A stretch of 64,000 nucleotides of DNA. Source: Turritopsis dohrnii. Taxonomy: Eukaryota; Cnidaria; Hydrozoa; Anthoathecata; Oceaniidae. The stretch covers positions 1,364,001 through 1,428,000 of the forward strand of contig BQMF02000034.1 in the NCBI GenBank assembly GCA_027922465.2, in the 5' to 3' direction. Position numbers and translations under genes: made by a program. Position 1 is the first letter of the stretch. Each line of letters opens with the position of its first letter. The notes under the pieces were generated by a model. It worked only from the letters and a program-made list of their open reading frames with translations. It was not told where the DNA came from and ran no database searches. This document shows, one piece after another, positions 33,139-46,200 of this stretch.

Positions 33139-34443
33139 TCTATATATTAATAGTCGATTCTCCGTTTGTCTGTAAGTCACGCAAAATGGTAGATTGAGTT
33201 GTGAGAGAAATTATTTCTTTTTTTGTGTGCGACGTGAGTTCGAAGCAAATACATTGCAACCCCAATAGAACGTGACCTTTTTTTTGGCTGGTGAACCAAT
33301 CGAAATAATGTTTTGTTTTTATTATCATTGTTAGTTTTATATTCCAAGGACCACCGTTGACTTGGCTTTGAAAACAATACATCAAATAAATACAAAGAAA
33401 CTAACTGATTAAACATTTTGGACAATCAGCAGCAGTGGCAGAACGTGGCAGCATATTCGTTTTGCCAGTGTATCCTAACGCTTGCCTGACTGTATGAGAC
33501 GGGTGAACTTTTTTCCGAGCAATCAAAATGTTTAAAAACCGATAGGTAAAAAAACAGTATTATGAAACAAAATATTTTTTTGCTTTGTCTTAAAAGTTGT
33601 CTTAATTTCTTTTAATCGATTTCTTTTAATCTATTTTAATCTGATCGAACGTTTTTTTATTCACTTCATTCATTTAGCACGTGCATTTTTTTCTCCTCCC
33701 GTGTGATCTTTTTAAGAGAAATCATTTTTTCACCTACTTCTGATAGCACCCATGTTAGAGCGCGTAAAACAAAAGCTAATTATAAGTTGAAAAGTGATAT
33801 TTGATTGGTTTAAAATCGTAAATAAAAACCACGTGAAGTTCACGTTCGGAATGCATTGTGTAAAGGTCGACCTTCACTTAGCCGTGCAAGCGCGGCGCTT
33901 AGACGATCTATTGTTATTAAAACAATAGATCGCCTGAGCGTAAAAGGTGTTCGAAATGTTACCTCCACTTTCATACGAATAAAAACAAAAAAATGCTTTG
34001 CTGATTACGCTTTTGTTTTATACTTTTCCTGAAAGCTGATTGGTGCCATCAAAATCGTGTCGCCTGAAAGTAGAAGTTGTTTCAACTCCCAGACGAACAC
34101 TTTTCTTTCGTATACGAATTGGATATTGCGCAATGTCTAATTAGAAAAACAATAGATCGTCCGAGCGCCGCGCTCGCACGACTAAGTGGAGGTCGGCCTT
34201 AAAGCAAGAAAGTCTGCTGACATTTTAAATGCAACTGCGACAATGAACGGCTGAGTTAAGAACATGCAAGATATTTGAAACACCAAGAACGCATTTCTCT
34301 TCACGTTTAAACGAGCTTTGTTAAGCGATAAAGCCAGCAGCAAAGGGAGTCTTATCGCTGGTTTTAAGTGCAATAATTTGGAGCAGGTGGTGATACAGCG
34401 CAGGCTGAACATGGGCGGTGAGTGACGCCGCCTTGGCGGCTAG
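33139..34443 (+). mobile_element. Helitron, first of a head-to-tail pair
   Basis: Starts TCTATATATTAATAGTCG after an A (33138) and ends in the GGCGGT...GCCGCC hairpin plus CTAG. It is followed directly by a second Helitron start. No Rep/helicase. It contains a nested Harbinger MITE (33864-34199). Apart from that insertion its first ~650 bp match the second copy closely; the 3' halves then differ until the last ~40 bp. Confidence 0.88.
33864..34199. mobile_element. Harbinger-type MITE nested in a Helitron
   Basis: The inverted ends AGGTCGACCTTCACTTAG... and its near-inverse run for about 50 bp, including GCGCGGCGCT and ACGATCTATTGTT. TAA duplications lie at 33861-33863 and 34200-34202. An inner palindrome around ACAATAGATCG repeats the subterminal sequence. 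Confidence 0.82.
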
Positions 34444-35288
34444 TCTATATATTAATAGCCGATTCTCTGTCTGTTTGTTTGTCTGTCACGCAAAATGGTA
34501 GATTGAGTTGTGAGCGAAATTATTTCTTTTTTTGTGTGCGACGTGAATTCGAAGCAAATACATTGCAACCCCAATCGAACGTGACTTTTTTTGGCTGATG
34601 AACTAATAGGAATAACGTTTCGTTTTTATTACTTTGTTAGTTTTATATTCCACGTTGACTTGGCTTTGAAAACAATACATCAACTAAATACAAAGAAACT
34701 AACTGATAAAACATTTTGGACAAAAAGCAGCCGTGGGAGAACGTGGTAGCATCTCGGTTTGCCAGTGTATCCTAACGTATCCTTGCCTGACTGTCTGAGA
34801 CGGGTGAACTTTTTTTTCGAGTAATGAAAATGTTTAAAAACCTATAGGTAAAAAAAAATATCATAAAACAAAATATTTTTTTTTGCTTTTGTCATAAAAG
34901 TTGTCTTTAATCGATTTCTTTTAATCTATTTTATTTTATATCAGATCGAACGTTTTTTTTATTCACTTGATTCATTTAGCACGTGCCTTTTCTTCTCTCC
35001 TCCCGTGTGATCTTTTTAAGAAGAGAATCCATTTTCCCCTTACGTTTGATAGCACCCATGTTAGAGCGCGTAATTTTTTTTAAACAAAAGTTAATAAAAA
35101 GTTGAAGTTTTCTCTCTATACGTTTTGAGTGTATTGTTACACTGATAAAAGATTGGTTTTACCAGAGGTTGTGACTTCGAATCTGCTTCTGGTTGTACGA
35201 GCCGTTTATAAGGAAATTTGACGTTTATTGATACAGTGATACAGAGCAGGTGGACATGGGCGGCGAGCGACGCCGCCTTGGCGGCTAG
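34444..35288 (+). mobile_element. Helitron, second of a head-to-tail pair
   Basis: Begins TCTATATATTAATAGCCG immediately after the CTAG of the first copy and ends CTAG followed by T (35289). It has the same 3' hairpin and a CTGT/TTGT repeat after the 5' end. No coding capacity. Confidence 0.88.
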
Positions 35289-35289
35289 T

Positions 35290-36999
35290 GGTATAAAAAC
35301 AATGAATATCAATGTTTTGATAATCATGTTGCATATAATTTTGATTTAATCATATAATTTATGCACATAATTTAATATGTTCAGCGTGATTGTTATTCAT
35401 TTCCCAATAAAACATATTGTCGTATGACAAGAGACTGGTAAAAAATAATAGAATTTGTTTTTTATGAATTCTAATTGGTAAATGATATTTACTTGGCTTA
35501 CTTGGTCAACTTTTATACCCTGTCTTTCTGTCTTTGAGGTGCTTAGGTGATCGAGTGTAATCGTTCAGTTCTCATAGATCTCCAATGTATATGTTGGCAT
35601 AGCAAAACTTTGGGTGTGCCAAAAAAATTTAATAGATTTTTAAACACTCTTATGACGTAATCCACAGAGGCTTATTTATGCGGTTTTCCATTTTAATACA
35701 CCATGGCCATTACAAACTACCGTTTTCTCTCTAAAAAGAGCCTGGACTATTTGGGGGATGGGGGTGGAGAGTGGCGCTTACAGAGAAATTGTGAAATGGT
35801 CATGGTAGCTGTGTACGAGGCATTGCTTTTTATCATAAAAGAATAAAAAAACGTATTTTTCATGGCAACGAAATAAGAATTTGCACTTATAACTTACATT
35901 AAAATATAATTATAATATATAATGTTCCTTCCAATTACAGAATTTTCGCTTTTTATTCAAAGTTCTAATTACCGCCGGGCGCTTATTGGAGAGGGAGACA
36001 GTAGCATATAAATTTAGCATTATATTTTTTATAATATAGTAATAAAAACCTTTTTGGCGTTCCATATAAATATTTCAGTAATATTCATTGTTAGTCATAG
36101 ATCAATATAATTTATTCGGCAAATTAAAAAAATGACGGATCAATAAGATGATGAACTGTTATTATGTAGAGCTGAGGATTGCGCTATGCTGATGTCAGTA
36201 GAAATGGAACGATTGAAGGTCTGGGAACGAGCAGCTGTTTATTATTAACAAAGAGTTCAATTAAAGTAAAAATTGATTGGCTCCCTCCCTCCCTGCTGAC
36301 ACACTTTTTTCATCTTTAACCACTACACTAAGACAAGAGTTTTTGGTCTTTTTCATTTAGTTGATTTATTTCTTACTTTGCAGCGGCTGATGGTAGCTTT
36401 GTTTTTATTAAAATAACCTAAGTATCTAGGTTTAATGCCTCTAGGGTAGGTAGTTTTGAAACAAAGAGGATGTAGGCGCTAATTTGAGAAGGGCGCTAAT
36501 TTATTGGTCGTCATGCCGAAAGGTGTACACAGCATGAGGAGTTGGATAATAGGCGCTCTAAATTATGCAGATTTTTTTTCTACTCGAAAATTTCGATAAT
36601 GCTGAATATATGCATTCAGAATATTCGAAACTTTCTCGTTTGTTATCTTTTCTTCAACGCGAAACTGGTCAATAAAAAATTGAAAAGTATATTCATGAAA
36701 CATGAATACTCTATCGTAATTGAAGAGAGGTTTGGTTTTGGTATGGTACAGAAAAAAAAAAAAAAAAAAACTCATCGAAAGAAAGAAGGAGTATTTTTAA
36801 TGTGGTTTTGATTTCAAGCGATTTATTACGAAAATATCATCACTATGTTTTTATTTGCATTATGTGGTTTAAATGTATTGGCTATTAAACTATTGCCATT
36901 GGCAAATGTGTTTGGTGTTTACTTTTGCAGTTATTGAGGAAAAAACATTTTTCAACTGTAAAAGAATGTATTTACTTGAACAAGTTAATATATAATATA
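35290..36999. other. Non-coding stretch with GGGCGCTAATT fragments
   Basis: Pieces of the GGGCGCTTATT MITE family (about 35975, 36478 and 36550) may be the ends of a ~600-bp degraded copy. An A-run is at 36751. No exon supported. Confidence 0.4.
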
Positions 37000-37213
37000 T
37001 AGGGTAATATGGGGTAAGATGGGTCGGCGGGGTGGGTCGGGTCATTATTACTTGAAGTGTAGCTATAGAGCCCTAGAAACCGATTTTTTATCGGATAGAA
37101 ATGGTAGGCGAGTAGTGACGGTTGTTATGTTAAAAATATCGGTTTAAAAGGCTCTATCTACACTTTAAGTAATAATAACCCTACTTACCCTGCCCTGCCC
37201 CTATATTACCCTA
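37000..37213. mobile_element. Palindromic MITE with AGGGTAATAT ends
   Basis: The left arm (AGGGTAATATGGGGTAAG through TTATTACTTGAAGTGTAG) pairs with the right arm over about 75 bp with mismatches, leaving a ~60-bp loop. It is a foldback element with no coding. It lies about 600 bp upstream of the aquaporin gene. Confidence 0.7.
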
Positions 37214-37819
37214 GTGCGTAAGACCTAATCTGTTAACTGTTTTGTTAACGTTTTTGAAGACCTTCTCAAGTAAAAAATTCTGACTAAAAACAAAGTAAAC
37301 AAAGCAACCGTGTTTAGATTGCAGCCAAATTGTTGTTTTTAGTAAAGGACATTCTCAAGCAGGGACTCTTTTTAGAAATTGTACTAAAAATAAAACAAAA
37401 ACATGACATCGAGATTTTATATTATAACAGTTACCTTGCAAGTATTGGTGCAAATCAAATATTTTAAATAGAAGATATGAAAATATTTTTGGAAGAGTAA
37501 ACATATTGACCTGACAATTTATTTCTTCTTGCAAATTTCTTCGTGGTAACTTTCCGTACGAAAGATACAAAAGTGTATCAATACTGAAGCAAAAAACTGA
37601 ATAACTCTTAAAATTTCCCTTCTTGAGGAAAATTGTCAACACGAGCACTACAAATGGCATGTGACAAAAAAAATCACTTAAGTAGCAATATATGAAGTTC
37701 TTGCCAAGTTATGCTGATCATACACTTATACAATTTGAAGTTTACGTAAACAAAATTTTACAATTCAAGAAGGAAAAGAAACTGTCATTACAATTTTAAC
37801 TATGACCGTATTTTAGAAC

Positions 37820-40800
37820 ATGGTAAAGTGTAGAGAAGAAGTTGGTCAACTAAACCTTTATGTTGCTGTTATTGTGGAAGGGTTATCGGTTGCATTTTTG
37901 GTATTTATTGGCGGCACGGTGTTTATAAGAAATAATAATGTCACCGGTGAAGGGCTTATGGTGACAGCGACTGTATTTGGTTTTACGCTAGCAATTTTAT
38001 CCCAATGTTTGAAGGTTAGCAAATCTCATAATATTAATCTCATTATGAAGTTTTCGAATATAATTAATGTCATTTGTGTTAATTGTTTATTGAAGGATGT
38101 GTCCGGAGCGCATATCAATCCGGCGATAACAATAGCATGCGTTCTAACGACTCGTGTGAGTCTTCTTCGCGGATTTTTATACATCGTCTTCCAAACTGGC
38201 GGTGGTAAGTTTGCATTTGTTTCAGAGTAAACCAACTATGCTGGAAGGTGGGAGATTATGAAGGACTCATTCAAATTCTTAGTATTTGTTTTCCAAACTT
38301 CTATTGGGTGTTATCAACATCACGTGATTCTAGATGTGGACTCAATCTGTCGCAAAGTACAGCTTACCGCTCGTAGCTTGAACACCTAACAAAGGGTTGA
38401 ATTCTTATATCAAACTTCGGTCATTTGGTTATTATACAATCAGACATTACTATTGATGTTACTACACATATGGCGAACATTTTCTCAGGACTCAAAGCTT
38501 TCTGTACCTTACGGAAAATGTTATAGCTACCTTAAGTAATACCTAATGTTAATGCCAAAAAAGCCCCCGAAAATAAGGCACCAAAAGGTTAACCAATTGT
38601 TGAACAGCTTAGAAAATGTTATGTTGTTCTTGGAAAGGGTTTTTTAGCTAATAAAGTTTCTTCTTTGTGTCAATTATTTTTATTATAAATTAGTATGTTT
38701 AAAAAGCTCAAGGTGTATGTTTTCTGTTTCAGGAATCCTTGGAGCGTTCGCTTTACAAGAATTGACCCCAAAACCTAAAAGAAAACACTTAGCAATGACG
38801 ACACTATCTGACGATTTATCATTGCAAAAGGGCATTGGGTACGAAATTGGTTTCACGTTTTTATATACATGGGTTTATTTTGCTTCAAAGACATCACGTG
38901 ATCAATTCAAAGGATTTGGCGGTCCATTTGCAATCGGATTAACATATTGGATCAGCCATATAGTGCTTGTAAGTTTCCTGTTTGTGTGTGTGTAACAATT
39001 TGGTTGTTGTTATGCAGCCTTGTATCAAAACAATTCAACGAGAATGTCATTTTATTTCAAGAAATCCCAAAAGTAATAGTTAGAGAATAGCCAATATATC
39101 ACTACCTAAGTAAACGTTTCGCTACAAAAGTATCCGCTTTTAAGTTTGACATTTTCGAAGAACGATGTGTTTAATAATAAAAGACACATTCTTTTTATGT
39201 AAATGTACTCTTTCGTTTAAATTGCTTTTCCAAATAATTGAAAGTATCTGCTTTTTTATAAGAATTGTTTATAGGAGGAGGTCTGTTCCTTTTTTCAAGT
39301 GTGGAAACAATTGAAAAGATTCCTTCCGTATGAAAGCATAGAATTATCTTTTTCTTCATTTAGCTTCCATTAACTGGTTGCAGTTTGAATCCGGCACGAT
39401 CATTTGGACCTGCAGTGATAATGGAAGATTTTACCGACCACTGGGTAAGTATCAACCTATACTGTGTTCACAGTTGGTCAGCCATATACTGTGTCACAGT
39501 CGGTCAGCCATATAATGAATTCACAGTCAGTCAGCCAAGTAACTGTATGCACAGTCAGTCCAAAAAATGTCCAACATTATGTATCTTTTCAGTCTTATGT
39601 GTCGATTAGGTTACCTGCACGTTTTCCTTTTTTCCTCTACAAATTCGGACTGCAGCTACCTTTGTGAATTATGCACTTAATGGACTTGTTGTCCATTAAA
39701 CTTTGTTCAAAATCGTAACAATCGTACGTTCTTTGCCATGCTAAATGTATAATGAAAGCCACAATACTTTTGTAAACTATCAAACTTCTTGCTGTGGTTT
39801 TGATGTTGTTTATATCGTATGACCGAGTTGGGTTGGTATGACAAAACAATTTTTTTAACAACACAAAATACAAAAATTCCTTTAGGACCTCCCCTGAGTT
39901 GATGTCATTAGAAAAATTAAGGGATTGAAAATTGCAAAGGTTGACGTCAGCAGTAGTGTCACCTTCCTCTCCTCCCCCTGTCAACCAGTGTCAACTTTAA
40001 CCCTAACTTTACTCAATATAAATGTCGCCTATGTAACCAAGGTGCTCATTACGAATATACTGACAATTGCTATCAAGAATAAACTTTGTTCTGCACAAAT
40101 CATGTTTTCAAGGGCTTATGCGTTTTCGTTACCTGTTACTTAGATTTACTGGGCTGGACCTATTCTTGCTGCAGGGTTGGCAGGGCTTTTATACGATTTC
40201 GTATTCAGACGTGCCAAAAACAAGAACCCATATGAACCAATCACATTTGGAATATGCTGCAAGGTAACTGACGTTCTGTTATGCACAAACAAGAGCAGAT
40301 CCCAGTGGACAAAATCGTGAAAAATCACAGCGGTGAAGAGCATTTTTATTGAAATTGCTTGTAAATTTCTATAGAAATACACTCATTCGCAGAGTTTTTT
40401 TAACAAATGTGCCGGCTGGGATAGTAGTATCCATCCTTTATTTATTCATTTGTTTTATTATTATTTTTTATACGATTTTCTCTTTTCATTCAAGTATTAG
40501 ATAAATTGAAAACTGTTTGGTACAAGCATCATCCCTATTTAGGTTTTAATAATTGTGATAGTAATCGAAAATTTTGCAAATTATATATAAAAAAGAGGGG
40601 AAACTGTTTGGACAGACCTTATTTAGAATGATGAATGACTTTTGTGAAGTGTTTTCTCCTCAGGAGTTGTTACCTTACACATATGTTATGAAGCTTGAAG
40701 TTGAGGCGATGGCTGTTGTGATGTAATTCCTGAAAAAATCTATTTGTTATGATGTTGCGAATTAGCCCAAACATATGTTGTTGCTCACTTTTAAATTGAT

Positions 40801-40929
40801 AAATGTAATGCAGACTGCACTTTCGATACTCTTCTCTTATAGCCAAGTCGCGAAGACGTGATGATGCCACAGTATCAAAGCGAATTTCCTTCCGATTACT
40901 TCATCAAACAAAATGAAAGTGGGGTTTGA
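37820..40929 (+). CDS. Aquaporin (water-selective type)
   Basis: A membrane water channel. The exons are 37820-38014, 38096-38204, 38733-38968, 39364-39444, 40144-40263 and 40843-40929; phases agree and the total is 275 residues, normal for the family. The half-helices carry NPA at 73-75 (GAHINPAIT) and NPA at 189-191 ([13 protein letters not shown]). The aromatic/arginine filter reads F53, H177, C186 and R192, the same set as AQP1 and other orthodox water channels; C186 is where mercury blocks AQP1. Six hydrophobic segments are visible. The last exon was recovered by joining AAG|GTAACT to an acceptor at CTCTTATAG; without it the frame ends in unrelated residues. AATAAA lies at 41058-41063. 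The first exon may have a further 5' UTR exon, since an acceptor-like TATTTTAG sits just before the ATG. Confidence 0.9.
38205..38732 (+). other. Aquaporin intron 2
   Basis: GTAAGT to TTTCAG, 528 bp, no repeats recognised. Confidence 0.8.
39445..40143 (+). repeat. Aquaporin intron 4 with minisatellite
   Basis: Near its 5' end (39467-39562) a 27-28 bp unit CACAGTCGGTCAGCCATATA is repeated about 3.5 times with small changes. The rest of the 699-bp intron is unremarkable. Confidence 0.75.
40301..40420. mobile_element. CCCAG-family MITE, copy 2 (inside the last aquaporin intron)
   Basis: Runs from CCCAGTGGACAAAATCG to GTGCCGGCTGGG, 120 bp, with AT on both sides. It contains ATTTCTATAGAAAT. Confidence 0.8.
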
Positions 40930-42173
40930 CGAAATCGAAGAAAGGTTAACGAATAGAATGTCTTTGAGGATGACTGCTGTATGTCGTTGCCGCCGAACTA
41001 GCAATTGCCAACCACGTATTTAAGGTTGAGAGACAAAGCTTTCAAAGGTTCCGTTAAAATAAACAATCACATTCCAAAGGAAGAATCAGAACATTTTCCA
41101 TTTGCTGTTTCATTACCGATGATGATCTATATTGGAAAATGTAATTAACTGCTTGGACTTATCATAACTAACCTGATTGGTATATCTAATTTTGATTATT
41201 ACAAAAACAATCTTATACACACAAGCACAGAGGAAGTATCAACACAGTCTACTCATAAATTATGACAAAATGTGACTATGTAAATGTTACTTGATATTGA
41301 ACTAGAACTTATATTTAGGTCCCAAATATTATCAGATCTAGCCAGTGAATATATATAGAACACAAAGCGTCGTTCCCAAGGAGTCGTCGTCATCTAGTAT
41401 ATTGTAAAAGCAAGAAATCCTTGAAACGAACTTGTAGAGTACTGAAAAAGTATTTTTTGTGGGTGGATCAGACAAATATATATCAAATACGCTGCGTCAC
41501 ACAAACTACGATGTTTAAATAAGATTGCCCAAAATTGTCGTCACCAAGCTCATTCAGCTGTTTTAATCATATCAAAATACAAGGATCTGATTACGAGTTT
41601 GATAAACCCTTATTGTCTATAACATAGTCAAGGTTAATATATAGGAGATCTATAGCAGCATATAAAATTTCTCTTCGTAGTCTAAACCTACAATAATAGA
41701 TCTGTAACCCCGACTGCGTGACATCAAATAGGCTTGCTATAGAATATTTGGCCTGATGTCCTTGAATTTCATATTAGTAAATTCGTAAGTTTACAAAACT
41801 AGGGACTTTTTTTTTAGGGAACAAGAGTTTTTTTTGCAAAGTTATCGGAAATCACTTAATTAATGAAAACAGTAATACGTAAATCATTTTTATACAAAAT
41901 ACATCTATAAAAAGTCATGGGATATAGTCGCAAAATAATCATTAAATTCTAATAACACCTTCAAAAACGTTCATCCAACAATTACAGTAAAGATTCCTTA
42001 TTCTCCAGGTAAATAGGAAAAATATGAATTATTTTACATGCAGCTTAAAACTCTCATAAACAGGCCCCTAAATATATATATAGTATTGTTGATCAATCAG
42101 GAATATCATTTTCAGCGTTGCAAATAACAATAAGTGATCATAATCTTATAGAAGTAGCTCTAAAAAATACTGT
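40930..42173. other. Intergenic region between convergent genes
   Basis: Aquaporin ends at 40929 on plus and the coiled-coil gene ends at 42174 on minus, so both 3' UTRs lie here. No repeats recognised. Confidence 0.5.
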
Positions 42174-43291
42174 TCAATCTTTGTTTTTTGCTTGACCGAC
42201 TGTGTCGAATTTGTGGAAAGTGTCCTTTTCCATTTGATTTAAACATTTTTTCAAAAATTCGCTCGATCCCATTCGACTAGCAGCTTTACTAAGTTCAACA
42301 GTTGGTTTTAAAATCTTGCCATTACGTGGGACGATATTGGAACGCTTAGCTAAACTTTGAATAATAGTATCCATTTGTAATTTATTTACACTGTCTTTGG
42401 TTTCTATAATAGTTTGTGCTTGATGAAGTTGGGTAGTTAATGTTTTTATAAGATTTTCCTGTTCCTTGACCATATCAACTAGTTCCTGATGTTCTTCATA
42501 AACATTGCCTTTCACATTACCATTAACAATCTCCTTGATTGGTATCTTTTCATTAAAACCAGGGCGAGTGCTCCTTTCTGTGTTGATATATTCCTTCAGT
42601 TGATTCAAATAGTTAACGAAATGAAGTTGGAATGTATCTTGAAAGTGTTTGAATTCATGTTTTAACGATTTGTGATGAGTTGTTAAACCCTCCATGTAAT
42701 CTCTTAAAAAGATTATTTTTTCTTCAATGAGAAATTGTTTTGTGTAGCCATCATCAGCATTAAAATTCTTTTTGGTTTTCAATTCCTCATTGAGTTTCTG
42801 ATTCAAATTCTCTTGGAGAGCTAACCTTTCGGACATTTTCTTTTCCCGATCTTTCGTTTCTTTAGATTCAGTTAAAATCTCATCGATGTGGAATTGGGAA
42901 TTATTTAAACTTTTTTCTAACTGGGATATCATCTCCTGCAATTTTTCTATTCCATCTTCTTTTTCTAACAATATTTTTTCAAGCTCCTTCTCCTTGTTTT
43001 TGGAGACGAGTTTGATTTCATTCAATTCAGCTCGAAGTGCTTCAATCTTGGCCACATATTTGTTTTCCTCCTCACGCATTATTTGTAATCTATTAATCTC
43101 TGATTGAGCTTCCACAAGGCCATTCTTATGAAATCGATTTTCATCCCGCTGCTCAATAAACTGCTGATGCAAGTTTTCTAACTGGCTACCTTGATCTTCA
43201 ATGATGGTCCAGTCCTTTTCAATTTGAAACTCAGCTGTTTTTAGTTTCTGTTGCATTTCATCAATTCGTGTCAATAGATGCATATATTGAG
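42174..43291 (-). CDS. Coiled-coil gene exon 7 (C-terminus)
   Basis: 371 codons plus TGA, acceptor TTTCACGTAG. Heptad-rich to about 60 residues before the end, then a basic tail. No usual AATAAA was found in the next few hundred bases. Confidence 0.8.
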
Positions 43292-46200
43292 CTACGTGAA
43301 AAAAGACAGTGTTAACGAAATAAAGGGATGGCGAATGACGATCAATGATCATCAAGATATCATAGGTAAAAAAATGATAAGAAAATCTGACGCCATCTTT
43401 AATAAATTTTTACCTTCATTTTTAATTGAATCTGGTACAGTATAGGAAACATCATCTTTCATTTCATTTAAAATTTCTGTTTTTGCATTTTCTTGATGCA
43501 GGAGCAATTCTTTTTCTTTCTTAGCCAAGGCCTCTTTTTTTTCGTCCTCGTAAGAGTTTGTGAGATTCTCCACTTTCCTATCATGGCAAACTTGCAAATC
43601 GTCCATTTCTGCCTGTAACGTCTTCAGAAGCTTTTCCAGTCTCTCTATTTCCTGGCATTGTATATGATTTTCATTGCAATAAGTTTCTTTTAAAATCAGT
43701 TCTTGCTCATATTCGTTCTCTTTCTTTTGCAGCTTCAAAAGCAGTTCGTGATTGTGACGTTTCAACATCTCGTTATCGTTTCGAATCTCATTAACAGTCT
43801 TCCCAGGCGCCTCAACTATGATTTCTTCTTCCAAATTGAACGGGGATGGAGATATAGTATCATTTCGTGAACTTAACTCGACCAAAGATTCCGAACAAGA
43901 GATCAAATTCAATTCAATACACGTCTGGATCTTTCCTTTAAGGCCAGTAATTTTTGCATTTGCTTTGTCCAGTTTCTCGTGAAGTTTATCAATGTACGAA
44001 TCTTTTGATATTGATTCTAGTTCTTTAATGTAACATCGAAGCTGATCGATCTCCAAGCAACATTCTTCAGCCAGTTGTATTAACTCTTTTATTACGTCAG
44101 TTTGCGATGACGTGGTTTCTACTATAAGTTGACTTGAAATTGCGTTAAAACTTGGTGTTTCCATCTCGGCAATGCCGTCTTCATTTTGCTGTTGAGGGTT
44201 AAGTTTTAGAGATAATTTAGTGATGGCGTCCTCTTTCTGTCTCAAATCTTCTAGGAAGTTATCAATATCTTCATTTTGATTTCGTATGATCTTGTTCTTT
44301 TCTCTGATTTTCTCACGCGATAACTTCAATTTCACTTTCAATTTATGTACGTAGTCTTCGTTTAAAACTTCATCACTGTCACCCAAGGTACTCTCAACGT
44401 CTGATACATCACTTAAACCTAAATCATTTTTAAAATGTTACATAGTTAGTACTATTGATTTGCAAGAATCTATTACAAGAATCTATTAAAAGTTATTATC
44501 TCTGTAATTTGAACATCGAGGAACCCAATAAATGTTTTGATTTATGGAGAGTTCGAATTGTGGTGGTTCATTTACAAGGAAATGATACGAGGACATTTAA
44601 ATTGATTCCAGGAATATGTTAAAGCGTAGCTGAATGCAGAGCGAGATTCGACAAACAAAATATTCATTGAATTTCTTTTGTTTTAAGAAAAAAAGACAGT
44701 CCTATGTGTGTTGTCAAAAATGGCGGCCAAGCGTCATGAAGCGATCAAAATGATAAGTCACAAAAGCCACTTTTTACTTCATCTATACGTTTTCTGTACA
44801 ATCTCAGTTCAGATAGACTTTTTTCAAAGAAGCTTTTAGACTTTTAAACAAGATTTAAATTGTATCCTGCCTTATAAGGATGATGAGCATCCATTTATAG
44901 CCTCGCACAGAGCGAAATCTGTTGGTGTTATATCGATGGAAGGAGGAATTCCCTGATATCCTGCTAATTGTCAAGGCAAGATAAAGCATTAAATTTATCA
45001 AATCCTGTGAAAATATAATCAGGGAAGACCACGATCTCCCACGACTTTCATTTTTCTGGGGGCATATATCTACGCCATTTTCTTTTCCTCTATATCTTTT
45101 TCTGTCACTTTAATCACGTGACTTTCACTAAATTCTTGTATGTCATGTGATATTATTCTGAACTGGACACCTGTAATGAAATGGCAGAAATGTTCTATTT
45201 CAAAACAAACGAAAACTCGGTATGAATATCTACTAGGTGCAAGAAATCGCTTCGTTTCACTGTGGTTAGGTTATGGCTGAGTGTGTTGCGTCACTGGCTG
45301 CTTCAGTTTTCCTTATTATGTTTGTCTATTTCATATGATTTTGCATTTTCAGATGTAGATGTGTTAAGATGTATGTAGACATGAGGTAGTAAGCTTTTAT
45401 CTATAAGAAATATGCAGTCATGTTTTTGTTTTTAGATTGTGCATGAAATACAAACAATGTCTTTCTATAATACTTAAATGAGTGGCAAGAGGAGACAATG
45501 ACTGTGCCAGGGAGAAAAACAGATATAGCAGAGTTTTGAAAGTATTAGAATTACTGGTGATTAATGTTCGTGCTTATATAAATCAATGATAAAAATTCCT
45601 GACTTGATATTGTAATTATTGACTTTAGGACACCCGTGGTGGAGTAAAGTATTTAAAATACCCGTGGTTTCTCCTCCTACTACTACTACTACTCCAAGTT
45701 ATGAGCGTTTTCGTGCAGCGTTCACATGACATCGTTGCGGAATTCGCAAATTTGGTCAAATTAGGACTTCCAGTTGACCAATTTTCATGAAAATTTGCAC
45801 ACAGCACAATTGAAAGGTGCTGATTTCAAATTTGACAATGATTTTGTCAGGTTTGACTAAAATTGGCCAATTTAGGCCAAATTTGGACCAAATTTCGTAA
45901 ATTCTTCAATTTTCACAATAATTTGCACGGATCACATTTGAAAGGTACTGATTTCGAATTTGACAATGATATTGCCAGGTTTGACTAAAATTGGACAATT
46001 TAGGCCAAATTTGGACCAAATTTCGAAAGTTCTTCAATTTTCATGAAATTTTGCAAGGATCACAATTAAAAGGTGCTGATTTCAAATTTGACAATGATTT
46101 TGTCAGGTTTGACTAAAATTGGCCAATTTAGGCCAAATTTGGACCAAATTTCGAAAGTTCTTCAATTTTCAGGAAATTTTGCAAAGATCACATTTGAAAG

